Positions 9,012-19,365 of a stretch of DNA of 64,000 nt are shown here, piece by piece. The DNA is from Olavius sp. associated proteobacterium Delta 1 (lineage in GTDB: Bacteria > Desulfobacterota > Desulfobacteria > Desulfobacterales > JAFDCJ01), in contig CACVKW010000771.1 in NCBI GenBank assembly GCA_902749685.1, forward strand, positions 62,001 to 126,000. Reading direction: 5' to 3'. A program made the position numbers and the translations under genes. The notes beneath the pieces are model-generated. The model was not told the origin of the DNA and made no database searches. It was given only the letters and a program-made list of their open reading frames with translations. Every line of letters starts with the position of its first letter. Positions within the stretch are counted from its first letter, which is position 1.

Positions 9012-9574
9012 TGAATTCGGATGTCGGAATTCGGAAGTGGGAAATAAAGGGCAGAAGACAGATGAAGGAATTCGGAAACCAGCAACCAAAAACCAGCAAT
9101 ACGGCCAATAGTTCAACGGACAGCTACCAGAAGGCTCTCAATGCTGCGCTTCGTATCCTAACTGGCCGTGACCACTCAAAACATGAGCTGACCCGAAAAC
9201 TGAACCAGCGCGGTTTTACGCCGGAAGATGTCGAAAATGCTGTTTCGGAGTGTGAGCGGCTCGATTATATTAATGATGAACGCACGTCCCGGGCACACAT
9301 CCGACAGCTAATCCTCAAAGGTTATGGCGCAAAACGGATTCGGCAAGAGATGAACAAGAAGGGCCTAAGGGGGAGACGGATAGAAAATATTCTTTCCGAA
9401 ACCGTTTCTGATACCGCTGAACGGGAGGCTGCCGAGCGTATTTTGAAAAAAAATAGCAAGCGATTTGAGCGGGAAAGTGATCTTAAAAAAAGAAGGGGCA
9501 AAATTTACAGATTTCTTTACGCGAGAGGATTCCCGCAAGAGATAATCGGGGAACTTATCGCGAAATTAGGCTAA
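9011..9574 (+). CDS. recX: Regulatory protein RecX
   Basis: RecX binds RecA filaments and damps recombination and SOS activity. The helical repeats typical of the family are visible: ALNAALRILTGRDHSKHELTRKL, then a block with LDYINDERTSRAHIRQLILKGYGAKRIRQEM, and a third repeat ending FLYARGFPQEIIGELIAKLG. The frame begins at an ATG overlapping the TAA of the TraB-like gene by one base. The first ~35 residues are low-complexity (NQQPKTSNTANSS) and lie in a stretch of repeated GGAATTCGG-like words, so an ATG at 9062 is an alternative start. No recA is adjacent. The one-base overlap suggests cotranscription with the upstream gene. Confidence 0.85.
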   Translation: MNSDVGIRKWEIKGRRQMKEFGNQQPKTSNTANSSTDSYQKALNAALRILTGRDHSKHELTRKLNQRGFTPEDVENAVSECERLDYINDERTSRAHIRQLILKGYGAKRIRQEMNKKGLRGRRIENILSETVSDTAEREAAERILKKNSKRFERESDLKKRRGKIYRFLYARGFPQEIIGELIAKLG

Positions 9575-9833
9575 CCGCAGATTGGTGAGCTTCCGCATCA
9601 GCGCAATTTAAATGAAACAATCAATCAGAGCGTTGAGTATGGACCCACAAGGATTTATGCCAATCTGTATATGAGATCATCCGTTATTCAGTCCCAATAT
9701 TCCATTTTTACGCCAATTCACAGCACGAATTTTCCGTAGCCATTTACCGGCAATTGGCTCCTTATATTAATGCACCGTTCACAAATAGAACCAAACCCGT
9801 TATCGATGTTATTTCGCTTGGAGGATGGGAATT

Positions 9834-10334
9834 ATGAATCAACCCCCAAAATATAGTAAACATATACGATTAGATAATTTAAGGGCAATTGCCCTTGTCA
9901 TAATAAGTCTAATACTAATTGCCGGTTGTACCGCCAAATATGGAAGTCTCAAACAGGATGCCGAAGTTCAGCAGGCCTTTGAATCCAATCGGTTACCGAT
10001 GGATTACAAATATTTTTACTATGGTGACTCCGAACCATATGTCCTTTTTGGAATCGAACCTAGATATGAAATGGATTCGAAAATGTGGCGGGATATCGCC
10101 CCGGATACGGCAGAATTCGAAGATATGACGCGCTGGATCTGGGAGGATTACGGCTACTATAAATTCGGCGCCGATATTCTGGATCCGAATGGAATCAAAG
10201 TTGGGATCATGTATACTGCCATTAGAGAAACCAGCGTGAAGTTTGTAGGTGATAATCAGATTGTCGTTATACCCAATACACCCTTCCTGTGGGGTCCGGA
10301 GTCAGGTGGAGGCGGTGGTATCAGGGTGCCATAA
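9834..10334 (+). CDS. Hypothetical lipoprotein
   Basis: A 166-residue predicted lipoprotein of unknown function. A charged N-terminus is followed by a hydrophobic stretch AIALVIISLILIAGC whose LIAGC end is a good lipobox; cysteine about residue 32 would be lipidated. The mature part is rich in Tyr, Asp and Trp (MDYKYFYYGDSEPYV, TRWIWEDYGYYKFGADIL) and ends in a glycine run. ATG 9834 is preferred: GGAGG lies 9 bases upstream, while the in-frame ATG at 9825 overlaps that site. The gene converges with the AsmA-like gene, with only three bases between stops. Confidence 0.7.
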   Translation: MNQPPKYSKHIRLDNLRAIALVIISLILIAGCTAKYGSLKQDAEVQQAFESNRLPMDYKYFYYGDSEPYVLFGIEPRYEMDSKMWRDIAPDTAEFEDMTRWIWEDYGYYKFGADILDPNGIKVGIMYTAIRETSVKFVGDNQIVVIPNTPFLWGPESGGGGGIRVP

Positions 10335-10337
10335 AAA

Positions 10338-13300
10338 TCAATCCTTCTTTTTAAATAGATTCTTAAAAAGATTCTGAACACCCTGTTCAACATTCTTTTG
10401 CATAACCTGCTGCATTAGGTCGCCGGTTGCATCCTGAAATGCGGCTTGATTGATCTTTGGATTAGAAGCAGACCCGCGGATGGGAACCTTGATGGTCGTC
10501 CCCTTCAGGAATTGATAAGCATCTTTACCCACCATCTTTGAGGTAACCGGAATCCGGGCAATAAAATCAAGGGTATCATCGAAACCGATTGATCCATGGA
10601 TTGTAAACTTGTACTCAGCAACATCCATAGTAATCGGTGAACATGTCACCCGGCCTTTGCGGGCCCTAAATTCAAAGCTCTGATCATTCAGAATAATTTC
10701 CCGTTCTTTAATTCCTCCCATACCCAGCAATTGGGATAAAAATGGAGTCGAATTAAGCCGAATGCCGTTTAGGTGCAGGGTTCCGGCAAATGATGCTTGA
10801 TTTTTGCCATTTTCCGACAGAGGCCATTTAAAATTTTCCATGTACAGACCCAGAATACCCGCCGGCATAACTGCGTCTTTGAATAAAGGATGCAAGGTTG
10901 CCAGAAGCCCGTCAATCAAGCCTTGGGTAATTTTTATATCTTTTAAGAGGTCGATATTTTTTTTAAATGAAAGAATATATGGTTCTTTACGCAGGTCTAA
11001 GATCGGCTGCATGGCCAGCGTACCGCCGTTGGCCGGCGATTCCAAATGGGCATCAGCGGAAGCATTGACCAGGCGGATCGGCACCTCCTGCGGGGTTAGG
11101 CTCAGGCCGTATGCCATTACAGAGTCGACATGAAGGGCTCCTGAAAAATTCAGGTGCTGGAGTGGATCCTCCCACCGATCTCCTTTGGAAACCAGCTTAA
11201 TGGTAAAGGGGGTTGCTTTTTTCCCTGTAATTTCAATCGGTCCTTTGCCAGTTTTTTTCAGGTACTCGGACACCAGGCTCAGGTCCGGAGCCATCGTACC
11301 CTTGGCCTCAAAAACTTTGTTCTTGCCGGTTTGATTGAGCTTGCCATTGGCGGTTAGCTTTAGAGCATTGGAATTGACTTTGAAATTGTCAATGGTCAGT
11401 TGTTTGCCGTCAGGGCTGCGTTTTAAATCTGCATCTAAGCTGACTTTTTTTTCAGAAATGGTCGGCAGGGTTGGTGATGCCAGTTTAAATGGTGCCAGAT
11501 GTCCCCGCAGCTTTAAGTACTGTGCTTTGGGATTTGAAAAATCCACATCAATATCAAACGTGCCCTTGCCTGATATTTGTGTCTTTGGAGGAAGTTGAAT
11601 AAAATCACCATACCCGTTAACCAGGTTGTTCAGATCCAAATCGGCCGTACCGTGGGTTTTCATGTCTTTTTGGGCATTTGCCCAGTCGGCAATCTTCAGT
11701 TCGGGTATCCGGACCGCCCCAGCCTGTCCGGTGATATCGACAGGTGCCAGAAAAACAGATCGGGTGTTAAAATTTAATTTACCTTTGGTGGCCAGAGACA
11801 ACCGGTTTTCTCGAATCGTCTGTTTATCCTGGCGGTAAACTAATTTTCTGGTGTCCATGGTCGTTGAGCTCAGCGTAAGTTTTCCATTATGCAACGTGCC
11901 GCTGGTTTGAATGGCGGACTGACCTGCCAGCGAGGTTTTCGGTGTCAGCATATTGAGATTTCTCAAAAGAGATGAGAGTTGCCGGAGGTCTATATTTGTG
12001 TCCAATTTTAGGGCGGACGCATCCGGCAAGCCGCTTATAGTGTTCCAGGTCACGTTGTTGGCGTTGATATTGCCGGTGGCAAGCAAGGATTCAACTTTTG
12101 CCTGCAGCTGAATGAGGTTGCTGGCTGCAAGCGTTTTGCCGACATCGATGTCGGAGGTGACATTGGTGAGGATATCCTGCTTTAGCAGTATGCGCTTGCT
12201 ATTGCGGCTCAGCACGAAGTTTTTAACAGCTAAATTTAATTTAGCGTGACTGATTTTTTTTGATTTTTCCTTTAATTCAAGATTAACTTTAAGGTTTCCG
12301 CCGCCATCCCATTGTTTTATTTCGATAAATTTTTTAAATTCTTTCAGGGCCGCTTTGATATCGGCTGCAAGCCTCGCCTTCATGTTGCTGAGATTGCCCT
12401 GCCCCTCAGCATTTAAAAAAGCTGAGCGCAGCGATAAATTATCCAATTGTAAGCCGTCCGGGCGCATTTCGCCTTTGGCGTTTAGGGTGACCGGTTGGTC
12501 CCAGGCCACCTTCTTATTGTTGCTGACGCCCTTAATTCGGTCAATGCGGGCGCTGCCGTCAAACGAAGTTGATTCTCCGGAGGTATTCAACCTGGCAGAA
12601 AGCGCCATATTGCCCTCTGTTATCCGGGTACCCTCGCGCAGTTTGAGCGTGCCGGGTATCTGCGTAAACACTGCGGCCAGATTTATTTCGGCATTGCCGG
12701 CCAGGTGATCAATCCCCCGGGCAGCAAATCTTCCCTTGGCAGATCCGTTTGCCAGAGAAGAGTCAAACACCAGATTATTAAAAGACAGGCCGCCGGAGTC
12801 ACCGCTGGCATCCAGATTTACTGAAATCCCATTGACGACGGGGGTGTCGGAACCCAATGGTCCGCCATGCAGTTTGAGTTTGGGAATCGACAGATTACTC
12901 AACAACTGCAGGTTTTCGGCCGGGCTGCCGGTAAGCGTCAAATTTGCATTCAGACGCCCATTTGCAGCTGGGATTGACACCCGGGATGCGATGATTGCAA
13001 ATACATCTTCCAACTCCCAACTATCGATGCTTAATTTCGAATCTGATTGGATCTTTTGGATATTCAAGGGGTCGTTCGCTGCTAAAGTCAGGGTGCCTTC
13101 GCCGGCCGCCTGTCCGCTATTATCGCCGGATTTGACGGAAAATTGATAAGTTATCGGATCCTGCGGGCCGGGGGCGTCCAGGACAGCGTCCAGATTTTTG
13201 GCAATTACTTTTTCATCGCCTCCAACTGCAACGGTATGAAGCGATCCATTGGTTATCCTGAATTGACCGTATATGGTCGGCGATCCGGTTCTGTTGCCCC

Positions 13301-13721
13301 CATTTGGTTTTGGTTCCGGCGGCTGCGGAGCCGGCTGGCTGTCCTTGGGTTTCGTAGTCTCGGATTTTTCGGGGAAATATAAAACGACGGCCGGATCGAC
13401 TACCTCAACCGTACCTAAATTGCCGCCGCCCAGAACCAGATTCCAAAGCCCGCTGCTGGTTTTAAATTCTGCTATTCGGGCGAGCAGATTATTCTGGTGG
13501 TTGTCATAGACAATTTCTTTTAATTCAATTTTACCAAACCAGCTCAAAGACCACGCTTTGACCTGAAGCTGTCCCGGTATTTGCTGATTTACCGTTTGCA
13601 TGACATAGGGCTTCATCATATCGCTGGATACGATACCCGGCAGCAGTGCAACTACAATCAGCACTGTCAGCAGAACAGCACCCAGAATACTCAGAATAAT
13701 GCGTTTTTTTTTAATGGTCAT
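10338..13721 (-). CDS. AsmA-like large envelope protein
   Basis: A protein of 1127 residues with one N-terminal membrane anchor (about residues 8-30, IILSILGAVLLTVLIVVALL) and a long periplasmic body of repeated beta-strand units. This is typical of AsmA/TamB/YhdP-like proteins, which are thought to form bridges that move phospholipids between the membranes. The N-terminal phrase QVKAWSLSWFGKIELKEI matches the AsmA-type start. The C-terminal block runs from ILGLYMENFKWPL to IKVPIRGSASNPKIN, which fits the AsmA/DUF748 C-terminal domain. A Pro/Glu/Lys-rich linker lies at about residues 120-145. It stands alone and converges with the lipoprotein gene. The exact subfamily is not certain. Confidence 0.8.
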   Translation of the reverse strand: MTIKKKRIILSILGAVLLTVLIVVALLPGIVSSDMMKPYVMQTVNQQIPGQLQVKAWSLSWFGKIELKEIVYDNHQNNLLARIAEFKTSSGLWNLVLGGGNLGTVEVVDPAVVLYFPEKSETTKPKDSQPAPQPPEPKPNGGNRTGSPTIYGQFRITNGSLHTVAVGGDEKVIAKNLDAVLDAPGPQDPITYQFSVKSGDNSGQAAGEGTLTLAANDPLNIQKIQSDSKLSIDSWELEDVFAIIASRVSIPAANGRLNANLTLTGSPAENLQLLSNLSIPKLKLHGGPLGSDTPVVNGISVNLDASGDSGGLSFNNLVFDSSLANGSAKGRFAARGIDHLAGNAEINLAAVFTQIPGTLKLREGTRITEGNMALSARLNTSGESTSFDGSARIDRIKGVSNNKKVAWDQPVTLNAKGEMRPDGLQLDNLSLRSAFLNAEGQGNLSNMKARLAADIKAALKEFKKFIEIKQWDGGGNLKVNLELKEKSKKISHAKLNLAVKNFVLSRNSKRILLKQDILTNVTSDIDVGKTLAASNLIQLQAKVESLLATGNINANNVTWNTISGLPDASALKLDTNIDLRQLSSLLRNLNMLTPKTSLAGQSAIQTSGTLHNGKLTLSSTTMDTRKLVYRQDKQTIRENRLSLATKGKLNFNTRSVFLAPVDITGQAGAVRIPELKIADWANAQKDMKTHGTADLDLNNLVNGYGDFIQLPPKTQISGKGTFDIDVDFSNPKAQYLKLRGHLAPFKLASPTLPTISEKKVSLDADLKRSPDGKQLTIDNFKVNSNALKLTANGKLNQTGKNKVFEAKGTMAPDLSLVSEYLKKTGKGPIEITGKKATPFTIKLVSKGDRWEDPLQHLNFSGALHVDSVMAYGLSLTPQEVPIRLVNASADAHLESPANGGTLAMQPILDLRKEPYILSFKKNIDLLKDIKITQGLIDGLLATLHPLFKDAVMPAGILGLYMENFKWPLSENGKNQASFAGTLHLNGIRLNSTPFLSQLLGMGGIKEREIILNDQSFEFRARKGRVTCSPITMDVAEYKFTIHGSIGFDDTLDFIARIPVTSKMVGKDAYQFLKGTTIKVPIRGSASNPKINQAAFQDATGDLMQQVMQKNVEQGVQNLFKNLFKKKD

Positions 13722-13954
13722 TGCTCAGATATCCCTGATTTCCGTCTCTTAAATAATGGGACGCCGATGAACGCGGGTAGCGCAGATAGATTATCTCGTT
13801 TTCGACAAAAAAGTGAGAAATCTGTGCAGATCCGTGTCCGACTAATTTAAAAAATTAGGAGGAATCATTTGGAATTTGGTTTAATTATTAGGCGTATTGA
13901 TTTTAGCTAATATTACAGCAGAATTGGTATTTGTCGACTCTGGGCCGGGATTAT

Positions 13955-16099
13955 TTACGTGACCGGTTCGATTTCCACCCGGCAACTATTGCAGGCAAAG
14001 GCTCCACCCGGCGAGCTCTCATCTCTTGTGAGCACATTGGCACAGCCGCCTTCATCGATCCCCCGGGAATTCGGCCGGTACCAGGCACCCGCATCCAGAC
14101 TGGCGACACCGGGCATAATCCGGTCCGTGACTTTTGCTGTCGTACGCAATTTGCCGCGGTCATTAAAAACAATGACCGGTTGACCATTGGAAATACCACG
14201 ACTATGGGCATCCCCGGAATTAATCCAGATCGCATCGTCGCTCTTTTGTTTCAAATGAGGGACATTATCAAACATTGAGTTTGCCCTGGTTTTGGCGTGA
14301 GGACTGACAAGTTGGATTGGAAACTTTATAACTCCGGCATCTTGGGGTCCTTCCCAGGGTTCGATATAAGTCGGTATGGGTGGAATCCGATCGTTTTTCA
14401 TTTCCGCAATTCGGCTGCTGTAAATCTCAATCTTTCCCGATGGGGTCGGGAAGGGATGATTTTTCGGATCTTCGATCTGTTTGCGAAAGGCGACCCAGGG
14501 TTGCGCTAATTCAATTCGGTGAACCTTCTGCTTTTTAAGTTTACTGTATTCAGGAAGTCCCGGCGTGTTGGCCACGATATCTTCGAGATACGCCTGATCC
14601 GATTTGGAATTAAAGTTTGTCAGGCCCAGTCGCGCTGCCAGCTGGGTAAATATTGCCAGATCGGAGCGCGCTTCGGGCAAGGGCTCCAGGACCCGGTTCA
14701 TGTAGATATTATAGGGTCCGCCAAGCCATGGTTGTCCGATATCTTCTTCTTCCAAAAAATGGGTAACCGGCAGAACAATATCTGCGTAGCGCGCCGTTGG
14801 TGTCATGAAAAGGTCGTGGACCACGATAATCTCCGGGCGCTTCAACGCCTGCACGCCTTTATTGACATTCTGAAATTGGTTTAACAGGTTGCATCCTACT
14901 ATGTAAACAAGCTTGATATCGGTTGGATACCCGCCGTCTTTTCCTCTCAGCAAGGCATCGTAAATTCTGGTCATGTGGATTTTTGGATTTCTTTGCCGGG
15001 GCTCATCAAACGGATTGGCAACTGAGCCCAGCTCCATAGACCCGGTTCCGCCTGCTACATACCCGCCGGTAATTCCAATATTGGCGGTCATTGCGGCCAG
15101 AGTCATTGCGGCCCGGTGGAATTGTTCGCCGAATGCAGTCCGGCCGGCTGCCCACCCTGTATACAGCGCAGCCGGTTTTGACCGAGCATACTCTCTTGCC
15201 AGGGTTATGATGTCATCTGAAGTCACTCCCGTGATTTGCGAGGCCCATTGAGGGGATTTAGGTACTCCGTCCTCGTCTCCCATTACATAAGTTTTGAATT
15301 TTTCAAAACTTTCGGTATAGGTCTTGATAAAGTTTTGATTGTAGAGATCCTCGGAGATCATCACAAGGGCCATGGCAAGCAGCATGGCAGTATCGGTGCC
15401 CGGTTTGACCGCTATCCATTTATCAGCCAACGCCTTGGCCGAATGGCTGAAACGAGGGTCAACACAAATGATTCTGGTGCCTTTCTTTTTCGCCAGAGCC
15501 AGATAGGAGGCTGTATCCGGGCCAAAGCGTGAGACCAGGGGATTCCAGCCCCACATGATAATCAAATTGGAATCAAGCAGATTGTCGCGGCTGTTTCCGG
15601 TAATATTGGTGCCCAATGTGGTTTGCGATGCAAAACTGGCAGCTTCAAAGGACGTGTTTCCACTGATAACACTGCACCCGCCATTTAAATTAAAAAAGCG
15701 GCGGGTAGACCTGCCCCCGGAACTATGCAGGGCACCTTGATTACCGGAATAATCCATCAGAAAAATGGAATGAGGGCCATATGCATCTTTTACTCTTTGT
15801 AATTCACCGGCGACCTTGTCAAGGGCTTCATCCCAGGAAATCTGCTGAAATTGTCCACTACCCCGCTCTCCGGTTCGTTTCAGGGGGCGGGTCAAGCGTT
15901 GCGGAGAATTCACCACTTTATTTTGAGACAATCCCCGGATACAGGCCTTCAAGCCGGGCCCGCGGGTATCGTCCGTTCCAATTTTTACAATTTTGCCGCC
16001 TGAAACATGCACCTTTAAAAGGCAGCGCCCGCCGCAGTCATAAGAGCAGGTGGTGGTGATTATTTTATCAGGTTGTTTGGATTCGGCTTTTTGGATCAT
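13955..16099 (-). CDS. Molybdopterin oxidoreductase, DMSO reductase family
   Basis: Catalytic subunit of 714 residues carrying bis-MGD molybdenum or tungsten and one [4Fe-4S] cluster. The N-terminal cluster motif is visible as Cys18-x3-Cys22-x3-Cys26-x26-Cys53. A serine near residue 150 (GNTSFEAAS) aligns by position with the Ser that ligates Mo in DmsA-type enzymes; that alignment is by eye. Later blocks such as [32 protein letters not shown] and the dinucleotide-binding C-terminal barrel are standard. No twin-arginine signal is seen, so the enzyme is probably cytoplasmic, unlike DmsA. No iron-sulfur or membrane-anchor subunit adjoins it. The substrate is unknown; S- or N-oxide reduction is the family default. 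Confidence 0.88.
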   Translation of the reverse strand: MIQKAESKQPDKIITTTCSYDCGGRCLLKVHVSGGKIVKIGTDDTRGPGLKACIRGLSQNKVVNSPQRLTRPLKRTGERGSGQFQQISWDEALDKVAGELQRVKDAYGPHSIFLMDYSGNQGALHSSGGRSTRRFFNLNGGCSVISGNTSFEAASFASQTTLGTNITGNSRDNLLDSNLIIMWGWNPLVSRFGPDTASYLALAKKKGTRIICVDPRFSHSAKALADKWIAVKPGTDTAMLLAMALVMISEDLYNQNFIKTYTESFEKFKTYVMGDEDGVPKSPQWASQITGVTSDDIITLAREYARSKPAALYTGWAAGRTAFGEQFHRAAMTLAAMTANIGITGGYVAGGTGSMELGSVANPFDEPRQRNPKIHMTRIYDALLRGKDGGYPTDIKLVYIVGCNLLNQFQNVNKGVQALKRPEIIVVHDLFMTPTARYADIVLPVTHFLEEEDIGQPWLGGPYNIYMNRVLEPLPEARSDLAIFTQLAARLGLTNFNSKSDQAYLEDIVANTPGLPEYSKLKKQKVHRIELAQPWVAFRKQIEDPKNHPFPTPSGKIEIYSSRIAEMKNDRIPPIPTYIEPWEGPQDAGVIKFPIQLVSPHAKTRANSMFDNVPHLKQKSDDAIWINSGDAHSRGISNGQPVIVFNDRGKLRTTAKVTDRIMPGVASLDAGAWYRPNSRGIDEGGCANVLTRDESSPGGAFACNSCRVEIEPVT

Positions 16100-16252
16100 G
16101 TCGACTATTCTACGAAATTCGTGTTAAAAAGCAAATATATTTGTTAGTTGTGAGTTGTTTGTCGGGTGTTGTTTTTCATTCCTGGCTGTTTCAGCTGCAT
16201 ACCAGATGAATTAAAATTCGATTAGGACATTTATTGTGCACTGGCAATCCCC

Positions 16253-16283
16253 TTGACATCAATCAATATCTGTTCGATACAAT
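16253..16283 (+). promoter_or_regulatory. Possible sigma-70 promoter before the 100-residue protein gene
   Basis: TTGACA at 16253-16258 and TACAAT at 16278-16283 (5/6) are separated by 19 bases, slightly longer than ideal. They lie about 75 bases before the start at 16356. Confidence 0.35.
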
Positions 16284-16355
16284 AATTATTTCACATAGGC
16301 CAGATATAAATCATATCGATATCGAAAAAATAATTATAATGCACAAGGAGCTGTT

Positions 16356-16658
16356 ATGACCTTTGACGAATTTATCAAAAGCGTCAATGATGAAGAACCT
16401 TCTTCTCAACTTTCTGAAACCCTGACTTCGCTTTGGTGGGATAAAAAAGGCGACTGGGATACGGCTCATTCCATCGCCCAGGATATTCCTACCGTTCAGG
16501 GCAGCGCCGTTCATGCCTACCTGCACCGTGAAGAAGGTGTTATCTGGAATGCCGACTACTGGTACTCCCATGCCGGTCGGGTGCGACCGGATGTGCCGCT
16601 TGAAGAAGAGTGGCAATCACTGGTGGAAGAAATGCTAAGTTCCCGGCCTAATGCCTAG
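16356..16658 (+). CDS. Conserved hypothetical protein (100 aa)
   Basis: A small soluble protein with the look of a conserved family of unknown function: KGDWDTAHSIAQDIPT, then AVHAYLHREEGVIWNADYWYSHAGR, then LEEEWQSLVEEML near the C-terminus. The tryptophan, histidine and arginine residues in these blocks are what I recall as conserved in similar bacterial proteins, which fits a real gene. No catalytic motif or membrane segment is seen. AAGGAG lies 7 bases before the ATG. It has its own likely promoter and is followed by the SDR gene on the same strand 89 bases later. Confidence 0.8.
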   Translation: MTFDEFIKSVNDEEPSSQLSETLTSLWWDKKGDWDTAHSIAQDIPTVQGSAVHAYLHREEGVIWNADYWYSHAGRVRPDVPLEEEWQSLVEEMLSSRPNA

Positions 16659-16747
16659 AACCTGGCTGCTTACCGCTCGAATAATAAGCTATCGAATCAA
16701 GTGCCGTAAATACCCAGATATTATAGAGTATAAGGAGGGTGATAGAG

Positions 16748-17479
16748 ATGAACAAACTACAAGATCGTGTTGCGGTAATCACGGGTGCAAGCACCGGTAT
16801 TGGTAAAAGCATTGCTGTTGCTTATGCGGCCGAAGGCGCCAAAACGGTGCTGGCATCGCGCAACTCCGAGAAGCTTGAAGTTGTTGCGCAAGAAATTGAA
16901 AGGGCCGGCGGCACAGCACTCGTTATTCCTGTAGACGTGACGGCTGAAGATGCGGTTGTTGGCCTTTTTCAGCAGGCCCGGGAGACCTTTGACCGGGTTG
17001 ATATTCTGGTAAACAATGCCGGGATTTCCAAAGGGGCCCCGACTGATGAACTGAGCCTGGAAGTCTGGCAGCAGGTGATCGACGTTAACCTGACAGCCGC
17101 ATTCCTGTGCAGCCGGGAGGCTCTTAAGATTATGAAACCCCGGGGTTCCGGACGCATTATTAACATCGGCAGCGTATCAGCCAAGGTACCGCGTGTCCAC
17201 TCGGCGGCCTACACAACCTCAAAGTTCGGTCTGGAGGGGCTGACCCGGTCCCTTGCGCTTGATGCGCGTGATTTCGGGATTGCCGTCAGTATTTTGCATC
17301 CCGGCAATACAGCGACACCGATCTGGTCCGGCCGCGAGGAAATGGCCCGCCAAGAAGGGGTCATGTCGCCGGATGACCTTGCACGGGTTGCGGTGACGAT
17401 TGCGACTCTGCCACCTGATGTAAACTTGCTGGAGAGCATTGTCCTGCCGGTGAGCATGCCCTTTGTCGGCCGCGGATGA
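16748..17479 (+). CDS. Short-chain dehydrogenase/reductase (SDR)
   Basis: A 243-residue NAD(P)-dependent oxidoreductase of the classical SDR family. The cofactor motif TGASTGIG (about residues 12-19), the NNAG motif, the catalytic serine in IGSVSAKV and the YTTSK active-site pair are all present. The segment after the active site (LHPGNTATPIW) replaces the usual PG-x-x-x-T. The protein ends SMPFVGRG rather than the usual SDR tail after GG, so subunit contacts may differ. AAGGAGG 9 bases upstream selects ATG 16748. Substrate unknown. Confidence 0.88.
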   Translation: MNKLQDRVAVITGASTGIGKSIAVAYAAEGAKTVLASRNSEKLEVVAQEIERAGGTALVIPVDVTAEDAVVGLFQQARETFDRVDILVNNAGISKGAPTDELSLEVWQQVIDVNLTAAFLCSREALKIMKPRGSGRIINIGSVSAKVPRVHSAAYTTSKFGLEGLTRSLALDARDFGIAVSILHPGNTATPIWSGREEMARQEGVMSPDDLARVAVTIATLPPDVNLLESIVLPVSMPFVGRG

Positions 17480-17761
17480 AAGAAGGATTGAACGCCATCT
17501 GACCAATCCTGTAGTCGCCAGTCAAACGCAGACCGCCTCCGCGTGCCAATTGTCCCGCCCACCGAATCCTTCATCATCTCGGAGCGACGCGTTACTTAAT
17601 TGATGCCAATGACCCTAAGGAAACCTACCTCTAAAAAGATCCAGCCTCGGGCAAACCGCTGAACTCTGCTCGAATTGGCCTGAAATTGTATTCACGTCGC
17701 AAAAAATTAATATTGACAAACTATGGTTAATCGGATGTTTGTTGTTTGCATAAATGGGGCC

Positions 17762-18532
17762 CTATTCCCCCCGGGTAAACACCCATTCTTTACCCGATGA
17801 TATCTTTCGGTTAAATTGATAGCCCTCGACATCAAAAGATTTCAGATCATCCACCTCTTTTAAGTGGTTTTGGATGATATAATTGCACATCATTCCACGT
17901 GCTTTCTTGGCGTAAAGCGTTATGAACCGATAAGAACCATCCCTGAATTCTTTGAATGCCGGTGTGATCACTTTTACATCCAATAAATCAGATTTGATTG
18001 CTTTGAAATATTCTATAGAGCACAGATTCACCAGGGTGCCTGATTTCTCCTGCTTCAGAAGTTTCTTTAAAATTTCGTTTATTTTAGTTCCCCAAAAATC
18101 ATACATATTTTTTCCCCGGATTGTTGTCAGTTTGGCAGCCATTTCCAGACGATAGGGCTGGATCAGGTCCAGGGGACGCAACATTCCATACAAACCGGAC
18201 AAAATTCGCACATGCTTCTGGGCAAAATTAAAATCTTTGATATTATAATTGTCAACGTCCATGCCGGAATATATGTCGCCCCTGAATGCCAGCATAGCCT
18301 GTTTTGCATTCGATTCTTTCACATCAGTTTGCCAGTTGGCATAGCGTTCGACATTCAATTTAGTCAGTTTTTCACTGGTCTTCAGCAATTTTGAAAAATC
18401 TGACGTTGAAAGCTTGCGTAGTTCTTTGACGAGAATGTCAGCGTCCTTTACAAGTTCGGGAATGGTATGTTTTGATATACGGGCTATTTGCTGAAAGTCT
18501 AATGTTTTGGATGAGTTTATCACGATAATCAA
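17762..18532 (-). CDS. yaaA: Peroxide stress protein YaaA (UPF0246)
   Basis: A 256-residue protein of the YaaA/UPF0246 family, which in E. coli limits free iron and DNA damage during hydrogen peroxide stress and folds as a DNA-binding 'cantaloupe' protein. Recognisable blocks are MIIVINSSKTLDF at the start, AFRGDIYSGMD, VRILSGLYGMLRPLDLIQPYRLEM in the middle and ITLYAKKARGMMCNYII near the end. Length is normal. The family is mostly linked to oxidative stress, which fits an anaerobe exposed to oxygen. It stands alone. Confidence 0.93.
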   Translation of the reverse strand: MIIVINSSKTLDFQQIARISKHTIPELVKDADILVKELRKLSTSDFSKLLKTSEKLTKLNVERYANWQTDVKESNAKQAMLAFRGDIYSGMDVDNYNIKDFNFAQKHVRILSGLYGMLRPLDLIQPYRLEMAAKLTTIRGKNMYDFWGTKINEILKKLLKQEKSGTLVNLCSIEYFKAIKSDLLDVKVITPAFKEFRDGSYRFITLYAKKARGMMCNYIIQNHLKEVDDLKSFDVEGYQFNRKISSGKEWVFTRGE

Positions 18533-18740
18533 AATTAATCCTCCCTAAAACAGAACATTTTGGGTTGCAGGATGATTGTTGAAAACTGAAGAGGGTTGAA
18601 AGATCGAAGTTCCGACGGATTAATTACTTTATGCTACGTATTTATGTAATTATATTATTGATAATTCCTAACTCTGTTTGATAGGTCAAGTGTTAAGAGA
18701 ACAATAATTCAGGTAGCTAAATAAGATGCCGGAGGTATAA

Positions 18741-19020
18741 ATGTCAAGTATCGTTGATAAGCCCGAAGACTATTATCGAAAGTTTTAATTTTATTTTTCT
18801 GGACATCGAAAAGCAGGATTACGTTCAAGTCTTGCCGGATTGCCAGAGACTCCTCATAAAGGGTGGGCTGCTGGTGGCTGACAATGTCGGATTCAAGGAT
18901 GCCGATGAATTTAATCGTACCATAGCCGGGTACGGCGCCTGGAAATCCATTCCCCTGTTAGCATTTTGGCCCTTGCATTCCCCTGAAAACGATGCCTTGT
19001 GTCTGGCGCTTCGATGTTAG
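18741..19020 (+). pseudogene. O-methyltransferase gene with large internal deletion
   Basis: An ATG at 18741 with a good ribosome site (GGAGG, 4 bases away) starts MSSIVDKPEDYYRKF, then stops. This resembles the start of bacterial class I O-methyltransferases. Within a few bases another frame carries SFNFIFLDIEKQDYVQVLP and LIKGGLLVADNVG, the C-terminal SAM-fold strands of the same enzyme type. It runs to the stop at 19020. About 110 middle residues, including the SAM-binding loop, are missing, and the two parts are in different frames. The gene cannot make a working enzyme. The family assignment of the short N-terminal piece is from memory of similar proteins. Confidence 0.72.
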
Positions 19021-19365
19021 TAATAATATCGATATTGAGCAGGCATAAAATAGTTCTTTGCAATCCCAAAGGATATGCTAATTTCGAATTGGCATACGGC
19101 GAAAGGCTCACGGCTCAAGGCTCAAGGCAAAGGAATTCTACCCGTCGAGAGCCTCAGGGTCGAACGATCGATTTTTTTTAATGCAAATCCGTAGGATTAA
19201 CTGACAGGAGCTGGGTCAGCGTCTGAACCGGGAACTTCTGATTGCATACTTTTAAATTGCATTTCGTTTAAAACTTGATAAGGTGCAACCATCTGTTCAA
19301 TCATATTTACAACTATTTAACTTATCAACGAGTTCACATTTCACCGAAATGCAGGGGAGGTATCC
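19021..19365. other. Intergenic region, no gene recognised
   Basis: About 345 bases between the decayed methyltransferase and the LysE-type exporter. It holds a tandem-like GGCTCAAGGCTCAAGGC patch near 19110-19126 and no credible open frame or promoter. Confidence 0.5.

Noticed and set aside
9611-9673. Short frame starting MKQSIRALSMDPQG in the recX-lipoprotein gap
   Set aside because: Twenty residues only, without a ribosome site; no toxin or leader-peptide pattern.
17713-17755. TTGACA-containing promoter-like site downstream of the SDR gene
   Set aside because: It points into the 3' end of the convergent yaaA gene and has no gene to serve.
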